The notes under the pieces: generated by a model
What the model saw: only the letters and a program-made list of their open reading frames with translations
Databases searched by the model: none
Told to the model about the DNA's origin: nothing
Made by a program: the position numbers and the translations under genes
NCBI RefSeq assembly: GCF_017312405.1
Contig: NZ_BLTG01000018.1
Span: forward strand, 124,001 to 188,000
DNA: 64,000 nt
Reading direction: 5' to 3'
From: Mycobacterium sp. PO1
GTDB lineage: Bacteria; Actinomycetota; Actinomycetes; Mycobacteriales; Mycobacteriaceae
Shown here: piece by piece, positions 53,496-63,477 of the stretch
Layout of the letters: each line of letters opens with the position of its first letter
Position numbering within the stretch: position 1 is the first letter of the stretch

Positions 53496-54536
53496 TCACC
53501 CTCGCAGCGGGGCGTCGGCGAACTCGCGCAACCCGGCACCCGGGTCAACAGCCGCCCGGAAGCCCAGCTGCTGCGCCGCTTTCGCCGGATCTGCGACGAT
53601 GTGGCGGACGTCGCCGCTGCGGTACTGACCGGTGACGACCGGGCTGATGCCGCCGCGCGCGTCGCACAGGGCGGTCGCGACGTCGAGGATCGACACAGGC
53701 CTGCCCGAGCACACGTTGTAGGCGTCGAACCCGGCGGCGCCGGCCCCGGTAGCCTCGGCGGCCGCGACGTTGGCCGCGGCGATGTCGTCGACGTGGACGA
53801 AGTCGCGCACCTGGCCGCCGTCCTCGAAAACCTTTGGTGCGTCGCCTTTTTCCAGTGAAGACCGGAAGATGGCGGCCACCCCCGAGTACGGGGTGTCGCG
53901 TGGCATACCCGGCCCGTAGACGTTGTGGTAGCGCAGCGCGACGACCGACCCGCCCGTCGACTCCGCCCACGCCAGCGCGTAATGCTCCTGGGCGACCTTG
54001 CTGGCCGCATACAGGCTGCGCGGGCGCAGCGGGGCGTCCTCGTCGACCAGCACCCAGTCGACCGGCTCGTCGCCGACCGGGCAGCGGTGGTCGAACACCC
54101 CGGCATCGAGGTCGGCGCGCCGACGAGGCACCGGATCGACGATTCCGTGCTGCGGGCAGCCGTATCGGCCCTGCCCGTAGACCACCATCGACGACGCCAG
54201 CACCAGCCGTCTGCACCCCGCGGCGTACATCTCGGCCAGCAGCACCGTCGTCGCGAAGTCGTTGTGCGACCCGTAGGACGGTGCGTCGGCGGCGTTGACG
54301 CCGGCCCCCACCACGGCAGCCTGGTGACAGACGACGTCGACGCCGTGGAGCGCTTCGGCGACGGCATCCGCGTCGCGAACGTCGAGCAGCCGGACGTCCG
54401 GCGGAGGCTGGGCGCCGTCACCGTGGGCGGCGGGCAGCATCACGTCGACCCCGACGACCTCGTGTCCGGCGGCGGACAGTTGTGCGCCGATGCGGGTTCC
54501 GATGAAACCGGCCGCGCCGGTCAGCAACACCCTCAC
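53496..54536 (-). CDS. NAD-dependent sugar epimerase/dehydratase (Rv0536-like)
   Basis: 346 residues, extended SDR: VRVLLTGAAGFIGTRIGAQL (NAD loop), SSMVVYG, catalytic YAASKVAQEHYA (Tyr-x-x-x-Lys), VRDFVHVDDIAAANVAA. UDP-glucose 4-epimerase-like; Rv0536 is called galE3. It carries an insert around CPQHGIVDPVPRRR with two Cys. GTG at 54536 overlaps the upstream stop (GTGA) and reproduces the Rv0536 length. Confidence 0.88.
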   Translation of the reverse strand: MRVLLTGAAGFIGTRIGAQLSAAGHEVVGVDVMLPAAHGDGAQPPPDVRLLDVRDADAVAEALHGVDVVCHQAAVVGAGVNAADAPSYGSHNDFATTVLLAEMYAAGCRRLVLASSMVVYGQGRYGCPQHGIVDPVPRRRADLDAGVFDHRCPVGDEPVDWVLVDEDAPLRPRSLYAASKVAQEHYALAWAESTGGSVVALRYHNVYGPGMPRDTPYSGVAAIFRSSLEKGDAPKVFEDGGQVRDFVHVDDIAAANVAAAEATGAGAAGFDAYNVCSGRPVSILDVATALCDARGGISPVVTGQYRSGDVRHIVADPAKAAQQLGFRAAVDPGAGLREFADAPLRG

Positions 54537-55327
54537 GGCAGATCGAACGGAAGCTCGACGCCCTGATGGGCAAGGCAGTGCTCGCAGTCCCGCTCGGCGG
54601 GCACACCGTCGATGGCCTCGTGCACCAGCTGCTTGAACGGCCCGAGGTTGCGTTCGAACTCGGCGAACACGTCCACCGCACGCACCCCCGTACCCGATTC
54701 GATGCCGGCGTCCAGATCGGTGACCAAAGCGATGGCCGCGTAACACATCTCGAGCTCTCGGGCCAGAACCGCCTCCGGGTAGCCGGTCATGTTGATCAGA
54801 CGGAAACCCTGGTCGGCGAACCAGCGACTTTCCGCGCGGGTGGAGAACCGCGGCCCCTGGACCACCACCATCGCACCGCCGTCCACCACGTCGGGCAACC
54901 CGGTGACGGCACTGCGCAGCGTCGGGCAGTACGGGTCGGCGAACCCGACGTGGATGCCGCCGGAATCGAAGTACGTGTCCGACCGTCCCGAGGTGCGGTC
55001 GACCAGTTGATCCGGCACCACCATCGCGCCGGGACCGAGTGCGGGATCGAGACTGCCCACTGCGCACGGGCCGAAGATGCGTCGCACGCCCAGCGCGCGC
55101 AGCGCCCACATGTTGGCGCGGTACGGCACGGTGTGCGGCGAGAATTCGTGGCTGGAGCCGTGCCGCGGCAGGAACGCCACCTCGTGGTCCCCGACGGTGC
55201 CGACGGTGATCGGCGCGCTCGGCGGCCCGTAGGGGGTGTCGAGGCTGACGGCGCGGGCATCAGCACCGAAGAACGTGTAGAAACCGCTACCACCGATCAC
55301 TCCCAGCATCCGCCCATTGTGGTTCAT
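54533..55327 (-). CDS. Methylthioadenosine/purine nucleoside phosphorylase (Rv0535-like)
   Basis: 264 residues, PNP/MTAP fold: MLGVIGGSGFY, PRHGSSHEFSPHTVPYRANMWALRALG, VQGPRFSTRAESRWF and NMTGYPEAVLARELEMCYAAIALVTD (the base-binding region; P-E-A-V-L-A-R-E typical of MTA phosphorylase II). Cleaves MTA or purine nucleosides with phosphate. Start at ATG 55327; an ATG six codons later is possible. Confidence 0.92.
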   Translation of the reverse strand: MNHNGRMLGVIGGSGFYTFFGADARAVSLDTPYGPPSAPITVGTVGDHEVAFLPRHGSSHEFSPHTVPYRANMWALRALGVRRIFGPCAVGSLDPALGPGAMVVPDQLVDRTSGRSDTYFDSGGIHVGFADPYCPTLRSAVTGLPDVVDGGAMVVVQGPRFSTRAESRWFADQGFRLINMTGYPEAVLARELEMCYAAIALVTDLDAGIESGTGVRAVDVFAEFERNLGPFKQLVHEAIDGVPAERDCEHCLAHQGVELPFDLP

Positions 55328-55367
55328 CGCCCACCGGCGGTGTGCAGGCGCCACGCATGACGGTGTT

Positions 55368-58307
55368 GTGACAGCAGCGCGCGACACTGGATTGCCCCGG
55401 CGATCGCTGAGAGGCTGCACGCGGCCCGTCTGTGCCCAACCGAGAGGTTTCCTCCTGCGTCCCCGCCCGCCTACCTGGCTCGCGCTGCTCGTCGGCGCGT
55501 GCGGCGTCCTCGCCGCACTCGTGCTGCCGGCGGCCCCTGTGTTCAGCGAGAGCGTCACGCTGTCCTGGCCGGCCGCCGGGCAGCCGGCACGTTCGACGAC
55601 GGCCCTGGTGGTGCCCTACCGCCCGGCCGAGCTGACCGCCCAGATCCCCTGCTCGGCGCTCGCGGCGGGCGAACCGCGCACCGTGCTGGCGACCGGGCCC
55701 ACCGACGACGGCATGACGGTCACCGCAGGCCCCGGCGGTGCGCTGCTGCGCGCCGACGACGTCGAACTGCCGATCGCGGGCGGACCGGGCCCGCAGTGCA
55801 CCGCGGTGCTGCACGCCGGGCCGGCCGGCTGGGCGGTGACCGGCGGTGACGGCATCACGGTCCGCGCCGGCGGCCCCGTGCCGCAGGTGTTCGGCTTCCG
55901 CACCGAGCTGCCCACCGCGGGCGGGTTGAGCGTCACCGTGCGGGTCGGCACCCCGTTCGCGACGAGCCCGACCGCGGTCAAGCTGGTGCTGGTCGCGCTG
56001 CAGGTGGTTGCGGTGCTGACTGCGCTGTGGCTGCTCGGGTGCCGCCTGCGCAAACCGCGCCGGCCCCGGCCCGGCAGGCTCTGGTGGATCGACGCGGCCG
56101 TGGTGGGCGTGCTGGCCGGGTGGGCGGTGATCGGGCCGCTGGCGGTCGACGACGGCTGGGCGACGACGATCGCGCGCAACCTGGCCGCCACCGGGGAGGC
56201 CGGCAACTACTACCGGTGGTGGAACGCGCCGGAGGTGCCGTTCGCGTTGAGCCAGCAGCTGCTGGCTCCGCTCACCGAGATCAGCCTGGCTCCGCTGTGG
56301 CTGCGGCTGCCGAGCACGGCGCTCGCGGTGGCCACCTGGTTCGTGCTGACCCGGGGTGTGCTGGCCGCCGCGCTGCCCGGGGCGGCCCGCCTGCCGTGGG
56401 TGCGTGGCACCGCCGCGGTACTGCTGCTGGCGTCCTGGCTGCCGTTCAACCTCGGGGTCCGCCCGGAGAGCTACATCGCGCTCGGTCTGTGCGCGGTGCT
56501 GGCACTGGCGTGGCGGGCCCGCACCCGCGCCGGGGTCGCCGTCACCGTGCTGGTGGCCGCGGTCACCGTGCCGATCAGCCCGACCGCCGCGCTGCTCGCC
56601 GCGCCGCTGGCGGTGTTCGCGCCGAGGATGTGGTCGGTACTGCGCCGGGCCGCGGCGTCGCGCGCGGCGCTGAGCGCCGATGTGCTGCTGCTGTGCTGCG
56701 TGGCGGCGCTGAGCGTGACGCTGATCTTCGCCGACCAGACGTGGTCGGCGCTGGTGACAGCGACCGACTGGCACCGCGACTTCGGCCCGAACCTGCCCTG
56801 GTACTCCGAACCCGAACGCTGGGCCAACCTGCTCAGCGGCGACCAGCAGGGCAGCGCCGCCAAGCGGGTGGCTCCGCTGCTGGCGGTGGCGATGCTGCCC
56901 GTCGTGGCCGGCCTGGCGTGGTCGGGCCGCACGGTGGTGCAGCGCTCGGCGCGGCGGCTGGCTGTGGTGGTGCTGCTGCTCGCCGCCGCCTACGCGGTGG
57001 TGCCGTCGAAGTGGTCGTACCACCTGGGTGCCGCCGCCGGTGTGCTGGCGGCGTTCCTGACCGTCGCGGTGGTGCTGATCAGCCGACAGCCGCCGGGGCG
57101 GCGCGGCGCGCTGGCCGCCGTGGCGCTGCCGACCGCCGCGGCCGCGTGGGCGTTCACCGGGCCCAACGCGTGGTGGCAGTCCACGGTGTACGACGTGCCG
57201 TGGGCCTCCGGGCCCATCCGGCCCGCCGGGGTGCCGCTGGACAACCCGCTGGTGTGGCTGGCCGTCGCCGTTGTCGTGGCGCTGCTCGCCCGACGCCGGG
57301 CGCCCGCACTGATGATCCTCACCGCCGCGCTGACGTCGGTGGCGGTGCTGCTCGGATCCTTCGTCGCCGCGCCGTTGCGCCGCGCCGAGGGGTCTCTGGC
57401 GCTGGCCAATCTGCACCGGCTCACCGGCGAGCGGGTGTGCGGGCTCGCCGACGACGTCGAGGTGCTGCTCGACGGTGCGGTCCTCGACCCGCTCGACGGC
57501 CGCTCGCACGTTCCGGGCGGTTTCCCGCCCGCCGCGCCGCCCCCGGATGCGCCCGGCACGGCGAGCGCGTCCTACGTGTGGGGCACCTATCAGGACACCG
57601 ACGACGACGCCGAGGCTGGCACCGATGGTGCTGCGACGGTACTGACCAGGTGGTTCACCCTGCCCCCGCTGACCGAGGGCCAAGGCCTGACGGTGTCGGT
57701 GGCCGGCCGCACCGACGACGGCAACGCGCTGGCCTTCGAATTCGGCGGCGCCGACGGTGCCGTCCTGGGCACCCGCGCCCCGGTGGACCGCCCGGCGCCC
57801 GGCGAGGATCCGGCCCACCCGCTGTGGCGGTCGATCGGGGTGGACGCCGAAGCGATCCCCGCCGGTGCGGACCGGGTGCGCATCGCCGCGCTCGACGACC
57901 GGACCGACGCGTGGGGCTGGCTGGCGTTCACCGGGCCGAGGCTGCGGTCGGCGGTCGCGCTCAACGACTTCCTGGCCGGACGCTCGCCGGTGCTGCTCAG
58001 CTGGCCGCAGGGCTTCCTGTTCCCGTGTATCCGGGACATCCCGCGGGTGGCCGCCGGGGTGGCGCAGACTCCGGGCGCCGTCATCGAATCACCGCGGCCG
58101 TTTTTCCTCGAAGACCGCGCCCAGGCCATCGGCGGTACCTTCGCCGGGCTGGCCCTCTACGGAGACCTGCGGGAGGTGTCCGGCAGGCTGCGCGGTCACC
58201 CCGACGTCGACTGGGGCACAGTGCTCGTCGCCGATCCGGCCACCTCGCGCGACGCCTACGACCTGACCACCACCCGCGACGTCCGATGGGGCTTTGACCG
58301 GCCGTGA
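55368..58307 (+). CDS. Emb-like arabinosyltransferase (GT53)
   Basis: About 979 residues from GTG 55368 (start uncertain). N-terminal helix, periplasmic domain, 11-13 transmembrane helices, and a C-terminal carbohydrate-binding domain with Trp-rich segments ([22 protein letters not shown]). The catalytic aspartate pair [27 protein letters not shown] matches EmbA/B/C. It is shorter than Emb proteins (about 1090) and lies outside an emb locus, between a phosphorylase and menA, so it is probably an extra decaprenyl-phosphoarabinose-dependent transferase. Acceptor unknown. Confidence 0.88.
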   Translation: MTAARDTGLPRRSLRGCTRPVCAQPRGFLLRPRPPTWLALLVGACGVLAALVLPAAPVFSESVTLSWPAAGQPARSTTALVVPYRPAELTAQIPCSALAAGEPRTVLATGPTDDGMTVTAGPGGALLRADDVELPIAGGPGPQCTAVLHAGPAGWAVTGGDGITVRAGGPVPQVFGFRTELPTAGGLSVTVRVGTPFATSPTAVKLVLVALQVVAVLTALWLLGCRLRKPRRPRPGRLWWIDAAVVGVLAGWAVIGPLAVDDGWATTIARNLAATGEAGNYYRWWNAPEVPFALSQQLLAPLTEISLAPLWLRLPSTALAVATWFVLTRGVLAAALPGAARLPWVRGTAAVLLLASWLPFNLGVRPESYIALGLCAVLALAWRARTRAGVAVTVLVAAVTVPISPTAALLAAPLAVFAPRMWSVLRRAAASRAALSADVLLLCCVAALSVTLIFADQTWSALVTATDWHRDFGPNLPWYSEPERWANLLSGDQQGSAAKRVAPLLAVAMLPVVAGLAWSGRTVVQRSARRLAVVVLLLAAAYAVVPSKWSYHLGAAAGVLAAFLTVAVVLISRQPPGRRGALAAVALPTAAAAWAFTGPNAWWQSTVYDVPWASGPIRPAGVPLDNPLVWLAVAVVVALLARRRAPALMILTAALTSVAVLLGSFVAAPLRRAEGSLALANLHRLTGERVCGLADDVEVLLDGAVLDPLDGRSHVPGGFPPAAPPPDAPGTASASYVWGTYQDTDDDAEAGTDGAATVLTRWFTLPPLTEGQGLTVSVAGRTDDGNALAFEFGGADGAVLGTRAPVDRPAPGEDPAHPLWRSIGVDAEAIPAGADRVRIAALDDRTDAWGWLAFTGPRLRSAVALNDFLAGRSPVLLSWPQGFLFPCIRDIPRVAAGVAQTPGAVIESPRPFFLEDRAQAIGGTFAGLALYGDLREVSGRLRGHPDVDWGTVLVADPATSRDAYDLTTTRDVRWGFDRP

Positions 58308-58320
58308 CAGACTGAGCCGC

Positions 58321-59190
58321 GTGGCCAGCATTGCCCAGTGGGTCGAAGGAGCACGTCCCCGCACGCTGCCGAACGCGATCGCCCCGGTGATCGCCGGAAC
58401 CGGCGCCGCGGCCTGGCTGGAGGCCGCGTCGTGGTGGAAAGCTCTGCTGGCCATGCTGGTCGCGGTCGGCATGATCGTCGGCGTCAACTACGCCAACGAC
58501 TACTCCGACGGTATCCGCGGGACCGACGACGTGCGGTCCGGCCCGCTGCGCCTGGTCGGCTCACGGCTCGCGGCGCCGCGGTCGGTACTGGTGGCCGCGG
58601 TCCTGGCACTGGCCGTGGGCGCCGTGGCCGGGGTGGCGCTGGCGTGGGTGTCGGCGCCGTGGCTGATCGCGGTCGGCGCGGTGTGCATCGCCGGCGCCTG
58701 GCTCTACACCGGCGGCTCCCGGCCCTACGGCTATCTGGGTTTCGGCGAGATCGCGGTGTTCGTCTTCTTCGGTCTGGTCGCGGTGCTGGGCACCCAGTAC
58801 ACACAGGCGCTGCGCGTCGACTGGGTCGGTGTGACGCTGGCAGTCGCCACCGGATGTCTGTCCTCGGCGGTGCTGGTGGCCAACAATCTGCGCGACATCC
58901 CCACCGACGCCCAGACCGGCAAGATCACGCTGGCGGTCCGGCTCGGGGACGCCCGCACCCGGCTGCTGTTCCAGGCGCTGATGGTGCTGCCCTTCGCGCT
59001 GACGCTGGTGCTGATGTTCGCCACCCCCTGGTGCGCGGCCGGGCTCGTCGCGCTGCCGCTGGCGGTGCGCGCGACCACACCGGTGCGGCGGGGATCGGGC
59101 GGCCGGGAGCTGATCCCGGTGCTGCGTGACACCGGGCTGACGATGCTGGTGTGGGCGGTCGCGGTGGCGATACCGCTCGCGCTGGCCTGA
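58321..59190 (+). CDS. menA: 1,4-Dihydroxy-2-naphthoate polyprenyltransferase MenA
   Basis: 289 residues, UbiA superfamily. First Asp-rich motif [15 protein letters not shown] and second [14 protein letters not shown]; eight to nine helices. Attaches the polyprenyl tail to DHNA, giving demethylmenaquinone. GTG at 58321, 13 nt after the Emb-like gene, so possibly co-transcribed. Length matches Rv0534c (about 292). Confidence 0.97.
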   Translation: MASIAQWVEGARPRTLPNAIAPVIAGTGAAAWLEAASWWKALLAMLVAVGMIVGVNYANDYSDGIRGTDDVRSGPLRLVGSRLAAPRSVLVAAVLALAVGAVAGVALAWVSAPWLIAVGAVCIAGAWLYTGGSRPYGYLGFGEIAVFVFFGLVAVLGTQYTQALRVDWVGVTLAVATGCLSSAVLVANNLRDIPTDAQTGKITLAVRLGDARTRLLFQALMVLPFALTLVLMFATPWCAAGLVALPLAVRATTPVRRGSGGRELIPVLRDTGLTMLVWAVAVAIPLALA

Positions 59191-59256
59191 CCCGACCGGG
59201 CGCCGCACGACGCTGCGCCCGGTTTGCGCCCCCGACCGGCGTGGTACTTAGCGCGG

Positions 59257-60270
59257 ATGACCGCAGCGCCGCTCCCCCGCCCGCCCGGGGTGTCCGACGA
59301 TGACGTCCGTGCTGCTCAGCGCACCGTCGCGGCGTTGAGCGCGGCGTTCTCCGCCAAGGTCGTGGGGCAGGAGCACCTGCGCGAATCGCTGTTGATCGGA
59401 TTGCTCAGCGGCGGCCACATCCTCATCGAGAGCGTGCCCGGACTGGCGAAGACGACCGCCGCGCGGGTCATCGCCGACGCCATCGACGGCGAGTTCCGGC
59501 GCATCCAGTGCACTCCGGACCTGCTGCCCAGCGACATCGTCGGCACCCAGATCTATGACGCCGCGCGGGCGTCGTTCGTCACCCAGCTCGGACCGGTGCA
59601 CGCCAACATCGTGCTGCTCGACGAAATCAACCGGTCCAGTGCCAAGACTCAGAGCGCCATGCTCGAGGCGATGGAGGAACGCCAGACCACGGTCGCGGGC
59701 ACCGTCTACCCCATCCCGGAACCGTTTCTCGTCATCGCCACCCAGAACCCGGTCGACCAGGAGGGCACCTACCCGCTCTCGGAGGCACAGACCGACCGCT
59801 TCCTGCTCAAGGACATCGTCGGCTACCCGTCCCCGGAACAGGAGGTCGAGGTCCTCAGCCGCCGCGACGCCGGTCTCTACGACAAAGGACACCGCGCACG
59901 GCCGGTCGCCACCCTCGATGACGTCCGCCGGGTGCAGCGCGTCGTCGCCGACGTCTACCTCAGCCGCGAGCTGATGCTCTACGCCAGCCACCTCGTCGCG
60001 GTCACCCGGGAACCGGCCAAACACCTGCCCGCGCAGGTGGCGCGGCTGGTGGAGTACGGCGCCAGCCCGCGCGCCACCATCGCGCTGTGCACCGCGGCAC
60101 GCGCGCTGGCACTGCTGTCCGGGCGCGCGCACGTGATTCCCGACGACATCGCCGACCTCGCCCATCGGGTACTGCAACACCGGCTCATCCTCGGCTTCGA
60201 GGCCGCCGGCGCCGGCCTCACTCCGGCCGTGGTGATCGACGCCGCGCTGGACGCGGTACGGGTGCCCTGA
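59257..60270 (+). CDS. moxR: MoxR-family AAA+ ATPase
   Basis: 337 residues from ATG 59257. Walker A ESVPGLAKTTAARVIAD, Walker B VLLDEINRSSAKTQSAML, sensor ATQNPVDQEGTYPLSEAQTDRF. MoxR ATPases act as chaperones for metal-cofactor or VWA partners. First gene of an operon with DUF58, a DUF4381-like protein and two VWA-like proteins. Confidence 0.94.
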   Translation: MTAAPLPRPPGVSDDDVRAAQRTVAALSAAFSAKVVGQEHLRESLLIGLLSGGHILIESVPGLAKTTAARVIADAIDGEFRRIQCTPDLLPSDIVGTQIYDAARASFVTQLGPVHANIVLLDEINRSSAKTQSAMLEAMEERQTTVAGTVYPIPEPFLVIATQNPVDQEGTYPLSEAQTDRFLLKDIVGYPSPEQEVEVLSRRDAGLYDKGHRARPVATLDDVRRVQRVVADVYLSRELMLYASHLVAVTREPAKHLPAQVARLVEYGASPRATIALCTAARALALLSGRAHVIPDDIADLAHRVLQHRLILGFEAAGAGLTPAVVIDAALDAVRVP

Positions 60271-60282
60271 TCGGCGGCCCCG

Positions 60283-61149
60283 GTGGGTAAGCACCTCAAC
60301 GCGGTCAAGCGCCGCTTCGGCACCGACACCCGCGGCCTGCTCGACGGTGGCCGCTACGCACTGCTGCACACGCGCAGCATGGAATTCGACGAGCTGCGAC
60401 CCTACGTGCCCGGTGACGATGTCCGCGACATCGACTGGAAGGCCTCAGCCCGGTCGGGTTCGGTGCTGATCAAGCGCTTCGTCACCGAGAAACACCACAA
60501 GATCCTGCTCGTCGCCGATGCCGGGCAGAACATGGCGGCGCTGGCCCCGGGGGGAGAACGCAAGAGCACGGTCGCGGGAAACGTGCTGGGCGCGATCGGG
60601 CTGATCGCCCTGGGCCGCAGCGATCAGCTCGCCATGGTCTACGGCGACGGCCGCGGCAGCCTCAACATCGGGCTCAGCCGGGGCGAGACCCAGGTCGAGC
60701 GCATCCTCACCCACTACCACGACCACGCTGTGGCTGCCCGCGGCCCCAGTGACATCTGCTGCCAACTGGATTATGTGGCAACGCATTACCGGCATCGGAT
60801 GCTGGTCGTCGTGGTCTCTGACGAGCCCGAACCCGACACCCGCCTCGACGAGCTGACCGCCAGGCTGGTTTCCCGCCACGACGTGATGTGGGCGATGGTC
60901 GCCGACATGCCCGCGACCGCCGCCGGGGACCGCGGCGGCTTCGACATCGCCACCGGACGGCCCGTCCACGCGCTGGCCGCGGGCGACCGGCGGGTCATCG
61001 CCGCGTATCGCCGCGCCGAACAGGCTCGCGCGCAACGCCTCACCGAGTTCCTGACGGCACGATCCATCGCGCACGCCACGCTCACCGGCAGCGCGGATCT
61101 GCGCCGGGCGATCGTGGACATGACCGGGGTGTGGTCGCGTGCCGGATGA
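60283..61149 (+). CDS. DUF58 protein
   Basis: 288 residues. RSMEFDELRPYVPGDDVRDIDWKASARSGSVLIKRF is the DUF58 signature, followed by a VWA-like body (HKILLVADAGQNMAAL, with an N where a second Ser would be expected). Usually the partner of MoxR. GTG start at 60283. Confidence 0.92.
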   Translation: MGKHLNAVKRRFGTDTRGLLDGGRYALLHTRSMEFDELRPYVPGDDVRDIDWKASARSGSVLIKRFVTEKHHKILLVADAGQNMAALAPGGERKSTVAGNVLGAIGLIALGRSDQLAMVYGDGRGSLNIGLSRGETQVERILTHYHDHAVAARGPSDICCQLDYVATHYRHRMLVVVVSDEPEPDTRLDELTARLVSRHDVMWAMVADMPATAAGDRGGFDIATGRPVHALAAGDRRVIAAYRRAEQARAQRLTEFLTARSIAHATLTGSADLRRAIVDMTGVWSRAG

Positions 61150-61612
61150 CCTGCTGGAGTTCGTCAGCGGACCGCCCGGCTACTCGCCGGTGTGGTTGTG
61201 GCTGGGGCTGGCCCTGGTCCTTGCGGTGATCATCTGGTACGCCGTGGTTTTCGTGGCAACCCTGCCCTCGCACCGGCTGAGGGCCATCCCGGCCGTGCGG
61301 CACGTGCACGCCCGGGTGTTGCGGCACCGCTTCCTGCGCTCGGTGCGCCGGATCACCGACTCGCACCGGCGCGGCGAGCTGTCCGACCCGGAGGCCGGCG
61401 CCGCCCTTGCTCGCGCGCTTCGCAGCTTTCTGCACCAGGCCACCGGCCGGCGCGCCCAGTACATGCAGCTGCGCGCCGTCGCCGACGGTGAGCTGGCCGC
61501 GGCGGCACCGGTGCTCAGCGCGCTCGGTGACGCGCAGTTCAACCGCGCCTCGACCACCGATCTCGACCGACTCGGTAGGCAGACCGAAGAATTGATCCGC
61601 TCATGGCCCTGA
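61139..61612 (+). CDS. Small single-helix membrane protein (DUF4381-like)
   Basis: 157 residues: N-terminal membrane helix (WLWLGLALVLAVIIWYAVVFVATL), then a cytosolic helical domain (ITDSHRRGELSDPEAGAALARALRSFLHQATG). Typical third component of MoxR-VWA operons. GTG start overlaps the DUF58 gene by 11 nt. Confidence 0.85.
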   Translation: MPDDLLEFVSGPPGYSPVWLWLGLALVLAVIIWYAVVFVATLPSHRLRAIPAVRHVHARVLRHRFLRSVRRITDSHRRGELSDPEAGAALARALRSFLHQATGRRAQYMQLRAVADGELAAAAPVLSALGDAQFNRASTTDLDRLGRQTEELIRSWP

Positions 61613-62568
61613 TGTGGTGGCCGGTCGCGATTCTCGGGGTGCTGTGCCTTCTCGGCACGGTCGCGCTGGCCGTCCTGATCCCGACGCGACGCTCCCCCGG
61701 CGACGGGCTGGCGCTGGCCAACACCAGCCGGTTGTCCCGGCTGCCCGAGTACCGCGCGGTGCTGGCCGCGCGGACCCGCTCCACGGCGATGGTCCTGGCG
61801 GTCCTGCTGGTGCTGTTCGGCGCCACGCTGGTGGCCAGCGCACGCCCCAGCACCACCACCGACCAGGACGCCGACTCGCGCGAGGACATCATGCTCTGCG
61901 TCGCCGAACCCGCGACCAGCGAGGCCACCGGCCGGTTCCTGAGCTACTTCGCGCGTCAGGCCGGCAACTACAGCGTCACCGGGATCGGTCTGACCTCCCC
62001 CAACCGCCGGGTGGTCCCGTTGACCCGTGACTACCAGTTCGCCGCCGAACAATTCGGCGACTACGCGCAGATCTCGCAGAACCCCTCGGCGCCACCTCCG
62101 GCGCAGCCGCTGAGCGCCCCCGTCGAGTACACCGACTACGCGCCGACGGTGGCTGATGTCCTCGCTCTGTGCCTCAACGGCTTTCCGGGATTCCCCGCCT
62201 CCGGCGACACCGACAGGTCGGTGCTCTACCTCGGACCGGGCGAACTGCGGGACCCGGGCGACGATCGTCCGTCGCTGTTCACCGACGCGCAGGTCGCCGA
62301 CATGGCACGCGACGCCGGGGTACGCATCGACGCCCTCGCCACCGCCGGACGTCCGACCGGCGCACTGGCCGCCGCGGCCGAGCAGACCGGCGGGTTGTTC
62401 CTGCGGTACGACCCGGCCGCGGTCACCGGTCAACTCGACCAGATCCGCGCCGCGCAGCAAGCCCGCGGCACGGAGGAACAGCGCACGGATGCCCCGGTCG
62501 TCGTGCTGATCGCCGCGCTCATGCTGACCGCTCTGCTCGGGATTTCGTTGCTGGCGGTTCGGCGGTGA
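61603..62568 (+). CDS. VWA-like membrane protein (metal site lost)
   Basis: 321 residues: two N-terminal helices (WWPVAILGVLCLLGTVALAVLI and STAMVLAVLLVLFGATLVAS), a VWA-like domain and a C-terminal helix. The MIDAS position reads MLCVAEPATSEA, lacking D-x-S-x-S. Starts inside the preceding gene (ATG 61603). Partner of MoxR by position. Confidence 0.85.
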   Translation: MALMWWPVAILGVLCLLGTVALAVLIPTRRSPGDGLALANTSRLSRLPEYRAVLAARTRSTAMVLAVLLVLFGATLVASARPSTTTDQDADSREDIMLCVAEPATSEATGRFLSYFARQAGNYSVTGIGLTSPNRRVVPLTRDYQFAAEQFGDYAQISQNPSAPPPAQPLSAPVEYTDYAPTVADVLALCLNGFPGFPASGDTDRSVLYLGPGELRDPGDDRPSLFTDAQVADMARDAGVRIDALATAGRPTGALAAAAEQTGGLFLRYDPAAVTGQLDQIRAAQQARGTEEQRTDAPVVVLIAALMLTALLGISLLAVRR

Positions 62569-63473
62569 CGTTCGACCCGGTGCTTCCCCCCGTCGCGCTG
62601 GCCGCGCTTGCGGCGGTGATCCTCGCGCTGCGCGCCGTGGTGCTGCGTCCGGCGACGCGGTCCGGCCGGTGGGGCGTGCTGCGCTGGGCCGCGACGACCG
62701 GCGCGCTGATGCTGGTGGTGCTGGCCGCAGCCCGCCCGGGGGTCGACGCCGCGGCCGAGCGCACCGCAGACCATGCCGGGGCGTCCGGGGCGAACGTGTT
62801 CTTCGTCGTCGACCTGTCAGCGGACTCCGCGATCGCGGACATCGGAGGGGCCACCCGGATGTCGGCCATCCGCGAGGACATCGATGCGTTGACGGCCGCG
62901 CACGAGGATGCCCGCTTCGGTGTCATCACCTTCACCTCGCGACCCGCGGTGGCCTGGCCGCTGTCCGGTGACGCCTGGAGCCTGCGACCCCTCGTCGACA
63001 CCCTCTCCCCGGCGGCCGGCCCGGCCGCGGCCGCCGACCAGGCCAACGCGGCGGCGGCCGCCAATGTCCTGCGCTACCAGCTGATCGCCGCCCGCCAGCG
63101 CTATCCGCAGGCCGAGGAGTTGGTGTATTACTTCGGTTCCGGGGCAGCACAATCCACCTCGCCGCAGAGCAGGTTCGCCGCCGAAGCGGTCGACGGAGGC
63201 GCGGTGTTCGGCTACGACGGAGGCGACGGTGCCGCGCGGCTGCGGGCCATCTCCGACCAGCTCGGCGTGCCCTACGTCGACCGCGCCGCCGGGGACCCGG
63301 TGCGGGCCGCTGAGACCGGGTCGGCGGACGCCGCGACTCTCACCGAGTCGCGACCGCGCACCGAGTACTACTGGGTGCTGACATCGCTGGCCTCGGCGCT
63401 GCTGCTGATCGAGATCGGCTTGACGGTGCGGGATCTGCGCCGCACCCGGCTGAGCGACCGGGCGGGACGGTGA
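62565..63473 (+). CDS. Second VWA-like membrane protein (degenerate metal site)
   Basis: 302 residues; N-terminal helices, then VWA core beginning VFFVVDLSADSAIADIGGATRM, where D-L-S-A-D replaces D-x-S-x-S; a C-terminal helix (YWVLTSLASALLLIEIGLTV) follows. The GTG at 62565 overlaps the previous stop (GTGA). Likely forms a complex with the first VWA-like protein. Confidence 0.85.
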   Translation: MTFDPVLPPVALAALAAVILALRAVVLRPATRSGRWGVLRWAATTGALMLVVLAAARPGVDAAAERTADHAGASGANVFFVVDLSADSAIADIGGATRMSAIREDIDALTAAHEDARFGVITFTSRPAVAWPLSGDAWSLRPLVDTLSPAAGPAAAADQANAAAAANVLRYQLIAARQRYPQAEELVYYFGSGAAQSTSPQSRFAAEAVDGGAVFGYDGGDGAARLRAISDQLGVPYVDRAAGDPVRAAETGSADAATLTESRPRTEYYWVLTSLASALLLIEIGLTVRDLRRTRLSDRAGR

Positions 63474-63477
63474 CCGC

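Noticed and set aside
55287..57818. Long minus-strand open frame opposite the Emb-like gene
   Set aside because: Low-complexity Arg/Gln/His composition typical of antisense frames in high-GC DNA; the plus strand has catalytic motifs and membrane helices.
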